A stretch of 15,623 nt of DNA from Alphaproteobacteria bacterium (GTDB lineage: Bacteria > Pseudomonadota > Alphaproteobacteria > Puniceispirillales > Puniceispirillaceae): positions 1 to 15,623 of the forward strand of contig WTHY01000002.1 of NCBI GenBank assembly GCA_011522945.1, in the 5' to 3' direction. The position numbers and the translations under genes are program-made. Shown here piece after piece: positions 7,289-14,256 of the stretch (within the stretch, counting starts at the first letter, position 1; each line of letters starts with the position of its first letter). Below the pieces are notes generated by a model. That model searched no databases. It was given only the letters and a program-made list of their open reading frames with translations, and was not told where the DNA came from.

Positions 7289-8872
7289 ATGACTGAGCGT
7301 CCAAGCTATATCCTATTTATAACAGATCAGCAGCGTTATGATCATTTAGGGTGTAATGGTCATCCTGTTTTGCAAACACCACATATTGATGAGATGGCAC
7401 GAGATGGTGTGAATTTTGACAGATTTTATGTCGCTTCTCCTATCTGTATGCCGAACCGAGCTAGCCTCGTTACCTGCCAAATGCCGTCAAGTCATGGGGC
7501 AAGAACTCTCGGCATCCCGCTATCACATGATAATGTGACATTTGTGGAACTATTGAGTGCTGCAGGTTATGACACAGCCTTAATTGGGAAAAGCCACCTA
7601 CAAAATGTCACAGACTGGCCGGTGAAATTAGATGCAATAGAAGAGCGGGACGGGTATGTACGACCGCCTGAAGCCTTGGCAGTTGCAAAACGTGACACGC
7701 TCGATGATGAAACCTATCAATATGAGCGGCAAGCCTTTTATCTACAAGATGATCCGAAGGTGCCTTTACCATTTTATGGCTTTGCGCATTATGATGCTGT
7801 TCTGCGTCATGGCTTTAATACAGGTGGAAATCATGAGCTGCATCAAAAGCAGCATGCGCCAGAAGTTGCAGCTTTACGGTCAAGACATATCCAGTTCGAG
7901 CATGATTATAGCTGTCCGCAAGCTATTCGCACAAAAGTGCCAGAAGACCAATATTCTACAAGTTATATAGCAGACCGTGCAGCAGAATATCTTGAATCAA
8001 GAAAAGGTAACCCAAAGCCATTTTTCCTAATGGTTTCCTTTCCTGATCCACATCATCCTTTCACGCCGCCTGGCAAATATTGGGATATGTATAAACCAGA
8101 AGATATGCCTGTGCCGCAGGCCTATCTAGATGAAGATTGGGTGCCACCTGACTATGTTAGGATTGCTGAACGGGATAGAGCCAAAGATTCCTCTCTTGGT
8201 CAGAATGCTGGCTATAGTGTGGCTGTCTCGAAACAGGAGGCTCTAGAGGCAAGAGCGCTAACCTGTGGCATGATCTCAATGATTGATGAGGCTATTGGCA
8301 AAGTGCGTGCTGCTGCTGAAGATGCGGGTGTAACAGATAATACAGTTCAGATATTCACATCAGACCATGGCGACCACCTTGGTGAGCATCGATTGCTATT
8401 CAAAGGCACAGAGCAATATGACAGCATTAATCACGTGCCATTTATCTGGGCAGATCCAAAAGGGGATAAGAATAAGCGCTCAGACGAGCTGGCGCAGACC
8501 CATGATATAGGCACTACAATTTTAGAGCATGCAAAGATTGACCCTGCTATAGGGATGCAGGGCCAGGTTATGTCTGTGGCAGGGGGCACAGCGCGTGATG
8601 CTGTGCATATTCAATATGAAACGCAACGCACACAAGAAGCATTTGGTGTCTGGCCACGTGCGCACACAATTATAAAAGGGCAGTGGCGTCTCACCCTCTA
8701 TTTAGGACCATGTGAGAATGAGTTATTCGACTTAGAATCTGATCCAGAGGAGATGCATAATTTATGGCAAAGTGATGCGCATCAACAAATTAAAGCAGAG
8801 CTTGTTGAAAGATTAGCAGAGATGCAAATCGCATCTATTGCGCGTGTGCCTCTGCCAACATCAGAAGCGTAA
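7289..8872 (+). CDS. Sulfatase-family hydrolase (arylsulfatase / phosphonate monoester hydrolase-like), cytoplasmic
   Basis: This 527-residue member of the alkaline-phosphatase-like sulfatase family keeps the formylglycine motif CMPNR (C53-P55-R57), so it needs a maturase encoded elsewhere. Metal ligands are D13 and Q14 (TDQQR) and D359 and H360 (SDHGDHLGEH). Other active-site residues are K101 and H103 (GKSHL), H255/H256 (PDPHHPF) and K372 (FKG). The DQ...DH ligand set resembles phosphonate monoester hydrolases and their sulfatase relatives. No signal peptide is present, so it acts in the cytoplasm on an imported ester. The family usually has a glycine at the end of the signature; here residue 63 is cysteine. 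An AGAGG site lies eight bases before the ATG. Position directly after the TRAP permease implies that the transported compound, or a product of it, is the substrate. A sulfate ester is most likely; a phosphodiester or phosphonate ester remains possible. Confidence 0.9.
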   Translation: MTERPSYILFITDQQRYDHLGCNGHPVLQTPHIDEMARDGVNFDRFYVASPICMPNRASLVTCQMPSSHGARTLGIPLSHDNVTFVELLSAAGYDTALIGKSHLQNVTDWPVKLDAIEERDGYVRPPEALAVAKRDTLDDETYQYERQAFYLQDDPKVPLPFYGFAHYDAVLRHGFNTGGNHELHQKQHAPEVAALRSRHIQFEHDYSCPQAIRTKVPEDQYSTSYIADRAAEYLESRKGNPKPFFLMVSFPDPHHPFTPPGKYWDMYKPEDMPVPQAYLDEDWVPPDYVRIAERDRAKDSSLGQNAGYSVAVSKQEALEARALTCGMISMIDEAIGKVRAAAEDAGVTDNTVQIFTSDHGDHLGEHRLLFKGTEQYDSINHVPFIWADPKGDKNKRSDELAQTHDIGTTILEHAKIDPAIGMQGQVMSVAGGTARDAVHIQYETQRTQEAFGVWPRAHTIIKGQWRLTLYLGPCENELFDLESDPEEMHNLWQSDAHQQIKAELVERLAEMQIASIARVPLPTSEA

Positions 8873-8905
8873 TATTCAGATTTTGCGAAACGGGGAGGGG
8901 AGCAA

Positions 8906-9484
8906 ATGGCAGACGTGAATTTTGAGAATAGACAGAATTTTGAAATGGGCCATTGGCCTGAGCTTCGGGAAAAATGGAATGAGATGATACAGCTTGTATT
9001 TCCAGAACGTGAAGTTTCTGGCGAGTTAAAGCAGCTTGTATTTACCATTGCCAGCTTGTCGAGCGGGTGTCGTCATTGCCAATCACATGGCGCCTATCAT
9101 CTGCATAAAATCGGTGTATCGGATGAGAAGATACAAGCGATTTGGAGCTTTGAAACGTCTGATTTATTCTCCGATGCCGAGCGCGCGGCAATGCGCCTTG
9201 CTATGTCAGCTGGCGTATCACCCAACTTAACGCAACCTGAGAATTTTGCAGAAATGCGTGAGCATTTTACAGATATTCAAATTATTGAGATTTTGGCCGT
9301 GATCTCTGTCGGCGGATTTTTGAACCGTTGGAATGACACAATTGCTACTGTTACAGATCAGGAATCAATTGATTTCGCAGAGGCTGTTCTGCGCCCTGTT
9401 GGCTGGGAGCCAGGTAAGCATGTCGGCGCTTCTGAAGAACAGCGTAAGGCACATCCAATTACTTTGGGATGGTCAAAAAAGTAG
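8906..9484 (+). CDS. Carboxymuconolactone decarboxylase / AhpD-like family protein
   Basis: This 192-residue, mostly helical protein has the AhpD-like core around residues 35-130. The redox/proton-relay motif C55-x-x-C58-x-x-H61 occurs in SSGCRHCQSHGA, followed by a helix with a DAERAAMRLAM segment, and an extended C-terminal tail. Family members include thiol-dependent peroxidase partners and decarboxylases; this one cannot be assigned a reaction. The start at 8906 is well supported by a very strong purine run (GGGGAGGGGAG) seven bases before the ATG. The gene lies 33 bases after the sulfatase and 70 bases before the MBL-fold hydrolase, inside the same operon. A role in processing or detoxifying an intermediate of the imported compound is inferred, not shown. 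Confidence 0.88.
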   Translation: MADVNFENRQNFEMGHWPELREKWNEMIQLVFPEREVSGELKQLVFTIASLSSGCRHCQSHGAYHLHKIGVSDEKIQAIWSFETSDLFSDAERAAMRLAMSAGVSPNLTQPENFAEMREHFTDIQIIEILAVISVGGFLNRWNDTIATVTDQESIDFAEAVLRPVGWEPGKHVGASEEQRKAHPITLGWSKK

Positions 9485-9507
9485 TGCGCCTATCAGACGT
9501 GAATATT

Positions 9508-9540
9508 CTCGTATCTCAGAAATCCTCGCATCTCAGAAAT
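9508..9540. repeat. Short tandem duplication (period 17) before the MBL-fold gene
   Basis: The 16-nt unit at 9508-9523 recurs at 9525-9540 with one T-to-C change; both copies end in ATCTCAGAAAT. It fills the 70-bp gap between the CMD stop and the AAGG ribosome-binding site of the MBL gene. It is probably a slippage duplication. It contains no symmetry that would suggest an operator. Confidence 0.75.
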
Positions 9541-9554
9541 TAAGGTAGTCCATT

Positions 9555-10826
9555 ATGCATCCAGAGCTTCAACAACATCCAGAATATTTCCAAAAAGAAA
9601 TCATTCAGCTTGCCGATAATGTCTATATGGCATTTGGCTATGCGGCATCGAATGTCTATATGATTATCGGGGATGGTGGCATCATCATCATAGATACATC
9701 TGAGACCACAAGTGCGGCAGAAAATATTCTAGCTGAATTCCGGAAAATCACATCTCTGCCTGTGCATACGATTATTCTGACACATTCTCATCGTGACCAT
9801 GTATCAGGCGCTAGTGTTTTTGCTGAGGGTGGAACGCCAGACATTTTGGCAAGTGAGCGCTATTCCGGAAATTCTCTATTTGTCGCATCAGATCATCCTC
9901 TACCGGTAAAAGCCATGCAGGTCCGTACCAAGCGGCAATTTGGTATTGGCTTATCCTATCCGGATGAGATTATTGGTATCGGTGTCGGGCCTGGAGATCG
10001 CCCGCTTGCAGGTATGGGGGCTGGCTCATTACCGCCGACCCGTTTCATCAGTGATGCAGGTGAGCATCTCTCAATATGTGGGATTGATCTGCAATTATCC
10101 CTAGTTCCCGGCGAAACACCTGATCATATTATTGTTTGGTATGCTGATAAGAAGGTTTTGATAAGTGGTGATAATTTTTACCACGCATTTCCAAATCTAT
10201 ATGCCATTCGGGGCACAGCCTATCGTGATTTTGACACATGGGCTGACAGCATAGATGCCTTACTCGCTTTTGCACCAGAGGTGTTAGGCCCAGGCCATAC
10301 AAAGCCTGTTTTCGGCGTGGAAACGATCAAAGAGTCATTGACGGATTATCGTGATGCTATCCGTCATGTTGTTGATGAGACACGCAATGGTATGGATGCA
10401 GGACTGACCATTGACCAGCTCGCACATAAGGTGAAGTTACCACCACATTTGGCTGAAAAACGCCATTTACGTGAATTTTACGGACGCGTTGATCATTCTG
10501 TGCGTGCCTATTTCGTTGGCACGATGGGTTGGTTTGATGGCAACCCAACCTCACTTGGCACATTGTCACCAGAAGATGAAGCCCAAAAACTGATAAAGCT
10601 AGCAGGTGGTAAGGATGCTGTTTGGGCTGAAATTGCAACAGCAAGAGACGCTGGAGAGTTTCAATGGGCTTTGCAGCTGATAGACCGTTTCATCTTTGCT
10701 GATATTGATACAGATAGAGCGCGTCAGGCGAAAGCAGAGACCCTGCGTGCGCATGCAGTCGGACAGATAAATTGTCCAACACGTCATTATTACCTGCAGG
10801 TCGCCAAAGAGCTTGAGCAAGACTAA
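9555..10826 (+). CDS. Alkylsulfatase-type metallo-beta-lactamase-fold hydrolase (SdsA1/BDS1-like, short form)
   Basis: This 423-residue protein has an MBL-fold domain at about 15-265 with the metal motif THSHRDH (H77, H79, D81, H82). Further candidate ligands are H191 (PGETPDH), D206 (SGDN) and H248 (GPGH). The strip FPNLYAIRG and the segment LREFYGRVDHSVRAYFVGTMG-WFDGNP (about 305-335) match secreted alkylsulfatases. The region from about 280 to the end corresponds to the alkylsulfatase dimerisation domain. Classical SdsA1/BDS1 enzymes have about 650 residues and a C-terminal SCP2-like lipid-binding domain; this one ends at the dimerisation domain. There is no signal peptide, so it should act in the cytoplasm. 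The expected reaction is zinc-dependent hydrolysis of an alkyl sulfate to alcohol plus sulfate, but a changed ligand (D206, where SdsA1-type enzymes have Glu) and the missing domain leave the substrate open. Confidence 0.85.
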   Translation: MHPELQQHPEYFQKEIIQLADNVYMAFGYAASNVYMIIGDGGIIIIDTSETTSAAENILAEFRKITSLPVHTIILTHSHRDHVSGASVFAEGGTPDILASERYSGNSLFVASDHPLPVKAMQVRTKRQFGIGLSYPDEIIGIGVGPGDRPLAGMGAGSLPPTRFISDAGEHLSICGIDLQLSLVPGETPDHIIVWYADKKVLISGDNFYHAFPNLYAIRGTAYRDFDTWADSIDALLAFAPEVLGPGHTKPVFGVETIKESLTDYRDAIRHVVDETRNGMDAGLTIDQLAHKVKLPPHLAEKRHLREFYGRVDHSVRAYFVGTMGWFDGNPTSLGTLSPEDEAQKLIKLAGGKDAVWAEIATARDAGEFQWALQLIDRFIFADIDTDRARQAKAETLRAHAVGQINCPTRHYYLQVAKELEQD

Positions 10827-10851
10827 AGAAAGTCTGGTTTCTTGCAGGTAA
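10790..10851 (+). repeat. Nested inverted repeats at the MBL / DUF3179 junction
   Basis: TTACCTGCAGG (10790-10800) pairs with CTTGCAGGTAA (10841-10851) over 11 positions including one G-U. Inside lies a second small stem, AGACT (10820-10824) with AGTCT (10831-10835), closing on the stop codon region. The outer arm overlaps the last codons of the MBL gene, and the right arm lies 22 bases before the DUF3179 start. This could be an intercistronic RNA structure that tunes the last gene of the operon. No T run follows, so it is not an evident terminator. Confidence 0.4.
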
Positions 10852-10873
10852 GTCATAGTTTTGGGGGGATTAC

Positions 10874-12046
10874 ATGGCTGAATATTTTATTGCAACTTTC
10901 GGCGCGTTAGCGCTTACCGAGCTTATAAAAGGGCTGAGTGCAAATGGTACGCCACCAATTTTGCAGCGCTTTTCATGGCAAATTCATTTAGCCTATTTTA
11001 TGTGGTCAAATATTAAACTGTTTCGCTCTGTATTTGTCGTGGCACTGGTTGTCATCTTTGTACAGCTTTCATCTGATGAACGTGGTGCGATTCTATTACC
11101 AGCTATCGCGATCGGCGTAATCTGGGGTTTCATCTATTGGCTGTTCAACAGATTTTGGGTTGGTAAATATAAGTTTCTGCCCATTTCGCAGCGTGTTTTC
11201 AAAACTGCTGATGAAAATATGGTTGACCTCTCTATTCAGGTTTTGGGCGTCGATCATAATGGGGAGCGCAAAGCCTTTCCAACCAATATGCTATTCTATC
11301 ATCATCAAATATCTGACGAAGTTGGCGGGCATCCTATTGCCGCAACCTATTGCGGTATGTGTCGTGCTGGTCGTGTATATGATGCAATGATGGAGGGGCA
11401 GAGGCTCCATTTCTCACTTGTTGGCGCGGTTAATTTCAACGCTATTTTGAAAGATGATAAGACGGGTACATGGTGGCGTCAGGAAACAGGTGAGGCAGCT
11501 AAAGGGGCACTTCAAGGTAAAATTCTTGAGGATATGCCCTTCGAGCAGATGAGCTTAAAAAATTGGCTTGAAAAATACCCAGACACCAAAATTCTGCAAT
11601 ATGACCCTGCCTTTGAGAAAAAATATAATTTCCTTGAGGCACTTCTTAACTATGAGGTGAGTTTTCCAGGTTGGCATATGCAAAAAACACCGCCTCTGAT
11701 TGTTGGTATCGAAGTCGGAGATTTGGCGCATGCCTATGATTGGAAGCATTTAGCTAAGGCCAGATTGGTGCATGATAGGGTTGGAGATACTGAGCTACTT
11801 GCACTCATGGATGAGGAAGGTGTGTCAGCTTTTATCTATGACAGAACGATTGACGGTGAGACGCTTGATTTCACTCTTGATGGCGGCGGCATGAAGGATA
11901 CGAAAACTGGCTCTAGCTGGGACCTTTTTGGGCGTTGCGTTAAGGGGAAACTGAAGGGCGCACAGCTTAGCCTTGTGCAAAGCCATAAGCAATTTGTGCG
12001 TGCTTGGATTACCTTTCACCCGAAATCATCATTCTATCGCTTTTAG
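10874..12046 (+). CDS. Membrane-anchored DUF3179-domain protein
   Basis: This 390-residue protein has an N-terminal membrane part, with helices at about 50-66 and 72-92 and a possible amphipathic segment at 4-20. A soluble DUF3179 domain follows from about residue 110 to the end. Domain hallmarks are ATYCGMCRAGRVYD (C160-x-x-C163), KTGTWWRQETGEA, and the C-terminal WITFHP. The molecular function of DUF3179 is not established. The CxxC pair suggests a metal or redox site, but this is inference. The start is supported by a GGGGGGA run five bases before the ATG. It is the last gene of the operon, 47 bases after the alkylsulfatase-like gene. Its place in the operon suggests a membrane-associated step linked to the same substrate. 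Domain identity is fairly secure; role unknown. Confidence 0.82.
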   Translation: MAEYFIATFGALALTELIKGLSANGTPPILQRFSWQIHLAYFMWSNIKLFRSVFVVALVVIFVQLSSDERGAILLPAIAIGVIWGFIYWLFNRFWVGKYKFLPISQRVFKTADENMVDLSIQVLGVDHNGERKAFPTNMLFYHHQISDEVGGHPIAATYCGMCRAGRVYDAMMEGQRLHFSLVGAVNFNAILKDDKTGTWWRQETGEAAKGALQGKILEDMPFEQMSLKNWLEKYPDTKILQYDPAFEKKYNFLEALLNYEVSFPGWHMQKTPPLIVGIEVGDLAHAYDWKHLAKARLVHDRVGDTELLALMDEEGVSAFIYDRTIDGETLDFTLDGGGMKDTKTGSSWDLFGRCVKGKLKGAQLSLVQSHKQFVRAWITFHPKSSFYRF

Positions 12047-12299
12047 GCAAGATATTTAAATATACCCCATACATTATTGGCATATGCGCCGATCTAGTAT
12101 GGGGTATGGCGGCTAGATTTGACTGTCTAATCCGCTTTGTTTTTCGCGCAGTTTTGGTGATGCTCGTATCTTCAGGCTTTAGGCTCGAAACGCTTACCTT
12201 GTAGGAGTGGTGTCTCATTTGCTCGCACTAGAGAGATTGCCTCTTATATCACTATCAAGCTGAAAGTATGTTGTGCTGCACAACCATCCTATGATGCGG
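12047..12299. other. Convergent intergenic region without a supported gene
   Basis: This is the 253-bp gap between the DUF3179 stop and the stop of the minus-strand EamA gene. The only structure seen is the interrupted palindrome at 12062-12107. Short open frames on both strands cross this region but have no ribosome-binding site and no recognisable protein features. Confidence 0.6.
12062..12107. repeat. Interrupted palindrome downstream of the DUF3179 gene
   Basis: ATACCCCATAC (12062-12072) and GTATGGGGTAT (12097-12107) form a perfect 11-bp inverted repeat around a 24-nt loop, 15 bases after the DUF3179 stop. There is no T run on either side. It may still act as a transcript-end or stabilising hairpin for the convergent genes, or be a protein-binding dyad. 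Confidence 0.5.
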
Positions 12300-13190
12300 T
12301 TAAGGGCGTGCGATAAGCAGTCCAGCTACGACAAGACCATAGGCAATTATATTGGAGAGCGTTACTATCTCCCCTAAAAACAGGATGCCAAGAAAGCTAG
12401 CATAAATAGGGGCAATATAGCCATTAATAGAGGTGAAAATGGCCCCTTCACGCTGAATTAAGATGCTGCGGACCAATGTACCGAGTCCTGATGCTAAGAA
12501 TCCGACACCAAACAAGCCTATGATACCTGTCAGAGACGGGAGGGTTGTAGGCGCAAATAGCAGAAAGATGGGCAGGGCAAGTATATTGCCAGCGATCAAA
12601 GCAGATGCGGCGAGAGATAGTGGCTGAATCCGTTCAATAGATTGTACGAAAATTCCACCTCCAGCTAGCATCATTGCTGAAAAGATACAGGCAAGATGTG
12701 GCAGAAACGTAAATAGTGGTGCCGGGGCTTTGGAGGCCAAAGCTGAGTCTGTGCCTACACCAACCAATATCACCAGCCCAATAGCGCCAATCATAAAGCC
12801 AAGCCAACGTCGCCATGAAATATATGTTTTTAGAATAAGGCGGGATAGCACCAATACCAATAACGGTATGGCTGCGTAATAAATCGCTGCTGTGGTTGTG
12901 CTGATATATAAAAGCACCCATGGCAATAGAAGAAAGGGTAATGCAATAAATATAACACCATAGATGCTGGCAGCGCGCCATTGCTTCGGCCCTGTGACCA
13001 ACCCTTTGCCAGATGTGATGGCAATTACAGCTAGGAATATGCTGCCTAATACGACGCGGCCAGCGCCTACGGCAAGCGGGTGCATCTCCTGTACCGCAAG
13101 AGACGCAAATAAAAATGTTGAGCCCAGACAGAATGTCAAGGTCATCAGAATAGCGTAGGAAACAAGTTTAAATGGCGAAATAAAAAACAC
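12300..13190 (-). CDS. EamA / DMT-superfamily permease
   Basis: This 296-residue hydrophobic protein has about ten membrane segments arranged as two EamA repeats (about 8-140 and 155-290). The opening segment with LGSTFLFASLAV, then HPLAVGAGR and a basic loop after helix 4, is typical of drug/metabolite transporters in the RhaT/YdcZ-like EamA group. These proteins usually export or import amino acids, metabolites or purines; the substrate here is unknown. The start is a GTG at 13190, needed to complete helix 1; the next ATG at 13145 would cut into that helix. No good Shine-Dalgarno sequence is seen. The gene converges on the TRAP/sulfatase operon and diverges from the crotonase gene, so it is probably a single-gene unit. 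Confidence 0.85.
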   Translation of the reverse strand: MFFISPFKLVSYAILMTLTFCLGSTFLFASLAVQEMHPLAVGAGRVVLGSIFLAVIAITSGKGLVTGPKQWRAASIYGVIFIALPFLLLPWVLLYISTTTAAIYYAAIPLLVLVLSRLILKTYISWRRWLGFMIGAIGLVILVGVGTDSALASKAPAPLFTFLPHLACIFSAMMLAGGGIFVQSIERIQPLSLAASALIAGNILALPIFLLFAPTTLPSLTGIIGLFGVGFLASGLGTLVRSILIQREGAIFTSINGYIAPIYASFLGILFLGEIVTLSNIIAYGLVVAGLLIARP

Positions 13191-13343
13191 AATAATAGCA
13201 CGGAAAGGATAGGAACTGAGGATATCTACCCAGCTTAAACTATCTAGCTAACTTGGTGAAGCTGTTTGCCTAGCATTCGTTAAACAGACCGTCTTTGCCA
13301 AAATTAGCGTAAAGCGCCTGCTCCATTCCGTTGGCTCGCTTTC

Positions 13344-13359
13344 ACCAAAGATTTTTGGT
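13344..13359. repeat. Small inverted repeat in the EamA / crotonase divergent region
   Basis: ACCAAA (13344-13349) and TTTGGT (13354-13359) form a 6-bp stem with a 4-nt loop, about 60 bases before the crotonase start. The divergent gap (13191-13419) must hold promoters for both genes, so an operator is possible, but the repeat is short enough to occur by chance. Confidence 0.25.
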
Positions 13360-13406
13360 ATGGCTAAAGATAGGGTTTAAGCAGAGACCAGCCAGTTGTT
13401 AACATT

Positions 13407-13412
13407 AAGGAG
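13407..13412 (+). promoter_or_regulatory. Ribosome-binding site that decides the crotonase start
   Basis: AAGGAG lies seven bases before the ATG at 13420 and four bases before the ATG at 13417. The spacing favours 13420 and rules out the longer frame that opens with a TTG at 13396, which lies upstream of this site. Confidence 0.75.
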
Positions 13413-13419
13413 CGTAATG

Positions 13420-14253
13420 ATGGGTCAAGATAATAGCACAGTGGAAACGCATTCTGTAGACGAAATGCCTATCCTGCTTGCTGTTGAAAATGGTGTGGCA
13501 GTCATTACGCTCAACAGACCAAAAGCCATCAATGCGCTCTCAGAAGATATGTTGGCTATTTTGCAAACTACCTTTGATAGGCTGGCATCTGATAGTGCGG
13601 TAAAGGCGATTATTTTACGAACATCTTCATCACATTTTTGTGCAGGTCATAATCTGAAAGAAATGACCTTGCGTCGTGAAGATGACGATAATGGGAAAGC
13701 CTATTTCCAAGACCTCTTTGCGACCTGCTCCAAGCTGATGCAAACCATTATAACGCAACCACAGCCTGTTATTGCTGAAGTGCGTGGCATTGCAACAGCC
13801 GCCGGATGTCAGCTAGTCGCTGCCTGCGATTTGGCCGTAGCATCAGACACAGCACGATTTGCAACCTCAGGCGTAAATATCGGATTATTTTGCTCAACCC
13901 CAATGGTTGCCTTGTCACGCAATGTAACACGCAAACAGGCTATGGAAATGCTGCTACTTGGTGAGTTTCTCAGCGCTGAACGTGTTTGCCAAATGGGTCT
14001 CATAAACCGCGTTGTCTCCGAGGGTTCGCTTGAAGATGAGGCAATGAAACTTGCCCAGATTATCGCTGATAAATCTTCTGCCGCTGTCAAAATAGGTAAA
14101 AAGGCTTTTTACGAACAGCTTGATATGCCTTTACCTCAAGCTTACGCCTATGCAGGGCAAGTCATGGCCGAAAATATGTTATTCCAAGATGCTGAAGCTG
14201 GTATTGGCGCATTTATTGCCAAAGAAACCATGCCGCAATGGAAGGGCAAATAG
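13420..14253 (+). CDS. Enoyl-CoA hydratase/isomerase (crotonase) family protein, ECHDC3-like
   Basis: This protein has 277 residues from the ATG at 13420 (ATG 13417 would add one). The crotonase fold is clear: VAVITLNRP near the N-terminus, an oxyanion-hole segment FCAGHNLKEM, and GIATAAGCQLVAACDLAVAS followed by GVNIGLFCSTP. The GHNLKEM and GLFCSTP strips are characteristic of the ECHDC3 group. Aligning by eye with rat crotonase, the catalytic glutamate of the GGGCEL motif is glutamine here (AAGCQL), and that of the PEI motif is glycine (SGV). Ordinary hydration chemistry is therefore doubtful, and another CoA-thioester reaction is likely. The next gene starts three bases after its stop, so it is almost certainly co-translated with the acyl-CoA synthetase and acts on CoA esters in the cytoplasm. 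Confidence 0.92.
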   Translation: MGQDNSTVETHSVDEMPILLAVENGVAVITLNRPKAINALSEDMLAILQTTFDRLASDSAVKAIILRTSSSHFCAGHNLKEMTLRREDDDNGKAYFQDLFATCSKLMQTIITQPQPVIAEVRGIATAAGCQLVAACDLAVASDTARFATSGVNIGLFCSTPMVALSRNVTRKQAMEMLLLGEFLSAERVCQMGLINRVVSEGSLEDEAMKLAQIIADKSSAAVKIGKKAFYEQLDMPLPQAYAYAGQVMAENMLFQDAEAGIGAFIAKETMPQWKGK

Positions 14254-14256
14254 CTT

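Noticed and set aside
12004..12218. Small open frames on both strands across the gap after the DUF3179 gene
   Set aside because: They overlap the DUF3179 end or the palindrome, have no ribosome-binding site, and their translations show no recognisable protein features.
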